Shown: positions 3,946-5,973 of the stretch, piece after piece
Layout of the letters: each line of letters opens with the position of its first letter
Numbering within the stretch: the first letter of the stretch is position 1
Origin: Leptofilum sp041987425
GTDB lineage: Bacteria > Chloroflexota > Anaerolineae > Promineifilales > Promineifilaceae
Assembly (NCBI GenBank): GCA_041987425.1
Contig: JBHIWP010000369.1
Coordinates: 1 to 5,973 of the forward strand
DNA length: 5,973 nt
Direction of reading: 5' to 3'
The notes under the pieces: model-generated
Told to the model about the DNA's origin: nothing
The model's input: only the letters and a program-made list of their open reading frames with translations
Databases searched by the model: none
Program-made: the position numbers and the translations under genes

Positions 3946-5973
3946 ATGCTTGAAACATCCACAATATTAAAGAAGTTTAGTATTCCAGCAAAAAAAGATG
4001 TTTGGCTGGCGCTGCTGGTCTTGGCACTGCTGGTAATGGCTAATAATGTCCTGGCCCAACCCAATACCTGGACCAGTGAGGTCAGCGACGAGATTTTTGC
4101 TGCCCCGGCCGCCCCTTCCGCAGCTGCGGATGACTTCGTTATCACCGTCAAAACAGATAACGTAGGTACATCCAGCGACACGCAATTCACCATCCCCACC
4201 ACCGGTAGCGACTATGACTACAACGTAGACTGTGACGACGACGGCACAGATGAAGCCACGGGCCAGACGGGCGATTACACCTGTGATTACGGCAGCGCTG
4301 GCATCTACACCATCCGCATCAAGGACAATAGCGGCGCTGGCACCGGCTTCCCTCGCATTTATTTTAATAACGAGGGGGACCGGGAAAAATTGCTGACCAT
4401 AGAACAGTGGGGTACAGGCCAGTGGCGTTCAATGGAATCTGCTTTCGCGGGTTGCGCGAACCTGACGCTCAACGTTACCGATGTCCCTGACCTTTCAGGC
4501 GTCACGGATATGAGCGGCATGTTCTTCGGCGCCAGCGCCTTCAACCAGGACATTGGCAGTTGGGATACCAGCAACGTCACGGAAATGAGTGGTATGTTCT
4601 CCTTTGCCCTTGCCTTCAACCAGAACATTGGCGGCTGGGATACCAGTAACGTCACGGAAATGAGTGGTATGTTCACCGGTGCCAATGCCTTCAACCAGGA
4701 CATTGGTAGTTGGGATACCGGTAAGGTCACAGACATGAGCCTCATGTTCTATGTCGCAACTTCCTTCAACCAGGACATTGGCAGTTGGGATACCCGTCAG
4801 GTAACGAACATGAGCGGCATGTTCGATGATACCTTCTTCAACCAGGACATTGGCGGGTGGGATACGAGCCAGGTTACGGATATGAGCTACATGTTCGACG
4901 GGGCCAGCGCCTTTAACCAGGACATCGGCGGCTGGAATACCGGCCAGGTCACGGATATGAGCGGTATGTTCGACGAGGCCAGCGCCTTCAACCAGGACAT
5001 TGGCGGCTGGGATACCAACCAGGTCACGGATATGCTCTTCATGTTCAACAAGGCCACTGCCTTCAACCAGGACATTGGCAGTTGGGATACCAGCAACGTC
5101 ACAAATATGCGCTATATGTTCAGCGAGGCCACTGCCTTCAACCAGGACATTGGCAGTTGGGATACCAGCAACGTCACAAATATGAGCTACATGTTCTACC
5201 TTGCTAGCGCCTTCAATCAAGACATTGGCGATTGGAATACCAGCCAGGTCACAGACATGAGAAGAATGTTCTACTACGCCAGTGCCTTCAATCAGAACCT
5301 CGGTGATTGGAATGTAACCGCACTGACCACCGCGGATGACATGTTCACAGGTGCTACGCTTTCTACCGAGAACTATGATGCGCTGCTCATTGGCTGGAAT
5401 GATCAGGCGTTAAACAGCGACGTGTTATTCAGCGGCGGCGACAGTAGCTATTGTGCCGGTGAAAGCGCCAGAGCCAACATGATTAGCGCAGACAACTGGA
5501 CCATCACCGACGGCGGCAAGGCGTGCTCCACTTTCTCTGTGTTCCTCCCCATGGTGGCCAATAACTTCGCCACGGGTCCCGACCTGGTGGTCAGCGAGAT
5601 CAGCGTCACCGGCAGCGCCGTGGAGATCACGATTGAAAACGTTGGCAATGCGGCGGCGACGGAAGATTTCTGGGTTGACCTGTACGTTAATCCGAGCCAG
5701 GCACCAACGGCCGTTAACCAAACCTGGAACCAATTTGGGGACTATGGAGCCACCTGGGGCGTTACGCAGGATATCCCGGCCGGGGGCAGCTTAATGTTGA
5801 CCATCGGTGACGCTTATTATCATCCATCACGCAGTTCCTTACCCGCCACAATTCCGTCCGGGGCCCAGCTTTATGCCCAGGTGGATTCAGCCAATACGCT
5901 CACCACCTATGGCGGTGTGTTGGAAACGCACGAAGCTACCGGCGGCACCTACAACAATATTGGCAGCACCACG
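3946..5973 (+). CDS. BspA/DUF285 repeat surface protein with CARDB-like domain, 3' end outside window
   Basis: 676 residues are visible without a stop; the gene continues past the window. A signal peptide with an extended N-region runs to VLA (residue 37, core at 19-32). Residues about 45-180 form the leader domain usual before such repeats, with an ITVKTDN strand and a TIEQWGTGQWRSMESAF block ending in NVTDVPDLSG. Residues 186-459 are eleven repeats of the DUF285/BspA type (bacterial surface protein 26-residue repeat family), each around AFNQDIGxWDTxxVTDMxxMF, closed by a degenerate cap (LTTADDMF, then STENYDALLIGWN). After FSVFLPMVANN (about 526-536), from residue 546, DLVVSEISVTG, ITIENVGNAAA and FWVDLYVNP match a CARDB-type adhesion fold. 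Such proteins are cell-surface or secreted and often bind hosts, other cells or polymers; the ligand is unknown. ATG at 3946 is supported by AGAGG 7 bases upstream. If the orphan tail at 3055-3198 is homologous, about 27 residues remain beyond the window. Confidence 0.9.
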   Translation, partial: MLETSTILKKFSIPAKKDVWLALLVLALLVMANNVLAQPNTWTSEVSDEIFAAPAAPSAAADDFVITVKTDNVGTSSDTQFTIPTTGSDYDYNVDCDDDGTDEATGQTGDYTCDYGSAGIYTIRIKDNSGAGTGFPRIYFNNEGDREKLLTIEQWGTGQWRSMESAFAGCANLTLNVTDVPDLSGVTDMSGMFFGASAFNQDIGSWDTSNVTEMSGMFSFALAFNQNIGGWDTSNVTEMSGMFTGANAFNQDIGSWDTGKVTDMSLMFYVATSFNQDIGSWDTRQVTNMSGMFDDTFFNQDIGGWDTSQVTDMSYMFDGASAFNQDIGGWNTGQVTDMSGMFDEASAFNQDIGGWDTNQVTDMLFMFNKATAFNQDIGSWDTSNVTNMRYMFSEATAFNQDIGSWDTSNVTNMSYMFYLASAFNQDIGDWNTSQVTDMRRMFYYASAFNQNLGDWNVTALTTADDMFTGATLSTENYDALLIGWNDQALNSDVLFSGGDSSYCAGESARANMISADNWTITDGGKACSTFSVFLPMVANNFATGPDLVVSEISVTGSAVEITIENVGNAAATEDFWVDLYVNPSQAPTAVNQTWNQFGDYGATWGVTQDIPAGGSLMLTIGDAYYHPSRSSLPATIPSGAQLYAQVDSANTLTTYGGVLETHEATGGTYNNIGSTT
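4501..5322 (+). repeat. Eleven tandem 75-bp coding repeats
   Basis: Units begin at 4501, 4576, 4651, 4726, 4801, 4873, 4948, 5023, 5098, 5173 and 5248. All are 75 bp except the fifth (4801-4872), which is 72 bp and lacks one residue in the loop after MFDD. The most conserved core is TTCAACCAGGACATTGG. The bases at 5051-5109 and 5126-5184 are identical over 59 positions, so at least one unit was copied recently or the units are being homogenised. Variable positions sit mainly at residues 9-12 of each unit, after MF. Confidence 0.95.

Larger units (their letters stand above)
416..5714. repeat. Dispersed palindrome ACGGCCGT, nine copies
   Basis: Exact copies start at 416, 737, 1268, 1850, 2321, 3115, 3157, 3466 and 5707. 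Given the base composition about 0.1 copy would be expected. All nine lie in coding sequence or in the orphan tail, on genes of both directions, and are read in all three frames (Thr-Ala-Val, Arg-Pro, Tyr-Gly-Arg), so protein sequence does not explain them. None lies in the first 415 bases or in the DsrE-like gene. Confidence 0.85.

Noticed and set aside
4495..5220. Long minus-strand open frame with its own repeated peptide (NVLVEG..EH)
   Set aside because: It is the antisense shadow of the 75-bp coding repeats; periodic sequence keeps stops away. It has no ribosome binding site and the plus frame matches a known family.
4501..5322. Regular tandem repeats resembling a CRISPR array
   Set aside because: The period is a continuous coding unit of 75 bp with variation at codon positions, with no unrelated spacers.

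Overview
The window looks like a piece of a Chloroflexota (Anaerolineae-like) genome, probably from a metagenome assembly. That placement is inference. It rests on moderate GC with mixed codon use, secreted proteins with the NLLTNPSFEG and FLPMVANN signatures that I associate with this phylum, a DUF285 repeat protein ending in a CARDB-like domain, and a DsrE-like protein of a type seen in anaerobes. No RNA gene, CRISPR array, insertion sequence or phage gene was found.

Left part (1-1886, all minus strand). An MFS transporter (579-1886) is followed by the start of a secreted protein (GTG at 435). That protein is recognisable only down to about position 185. From 182 to 3 a different minus-strand frame encodes the ATP-binding core of an AMP-forming acyl-CoA ligase, with about 68% GC and almost only G/C at third codon positions. 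The sequence therefore appears to switch source near 180-200, through either a chimeric contig or a real rearrangement.

Middle (1887-3051, plus strand). A divergent promoter region separates the transporter from a probable small operon. The order is a strong sigma70-like promoter, a 23-codon leader ORF whose stop overlaps the next start codon, a DinB-fold protein (2095-2634) and a DsrE-like cysteine protein (2686-3051). The last two suggest thiol or sulfur chemistry, but their substrates are unknown.

Right part (3052-5973, plus strand). Directly after the DsrE-like gene lies an orphan C-terminal tail (3055-3198). It matches the last residues of the large surface protein that fills the right end of the window. 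A perfect 14-bp hairpin, a small secreted protein (3268-3702) and an intrinsic terminator (3734-3770) follow. The surface protein (3946 to beyond 5973) has a signal peptide, eleven 24-25-residue DUF285/BspA-type repeats and a CARDB-like domain, and has no stop before the window ends.

Across the window the octamer ACGGCCGT occurs nine times, against roughly 0.1 expected by composition, in different reading frames. It behaves like a genome-wide iterated palindrome. I see no clear new multi-gene system. The most unusual signals are this palindrome, the orphan tail, the leader ORF and the source switch at the left end.
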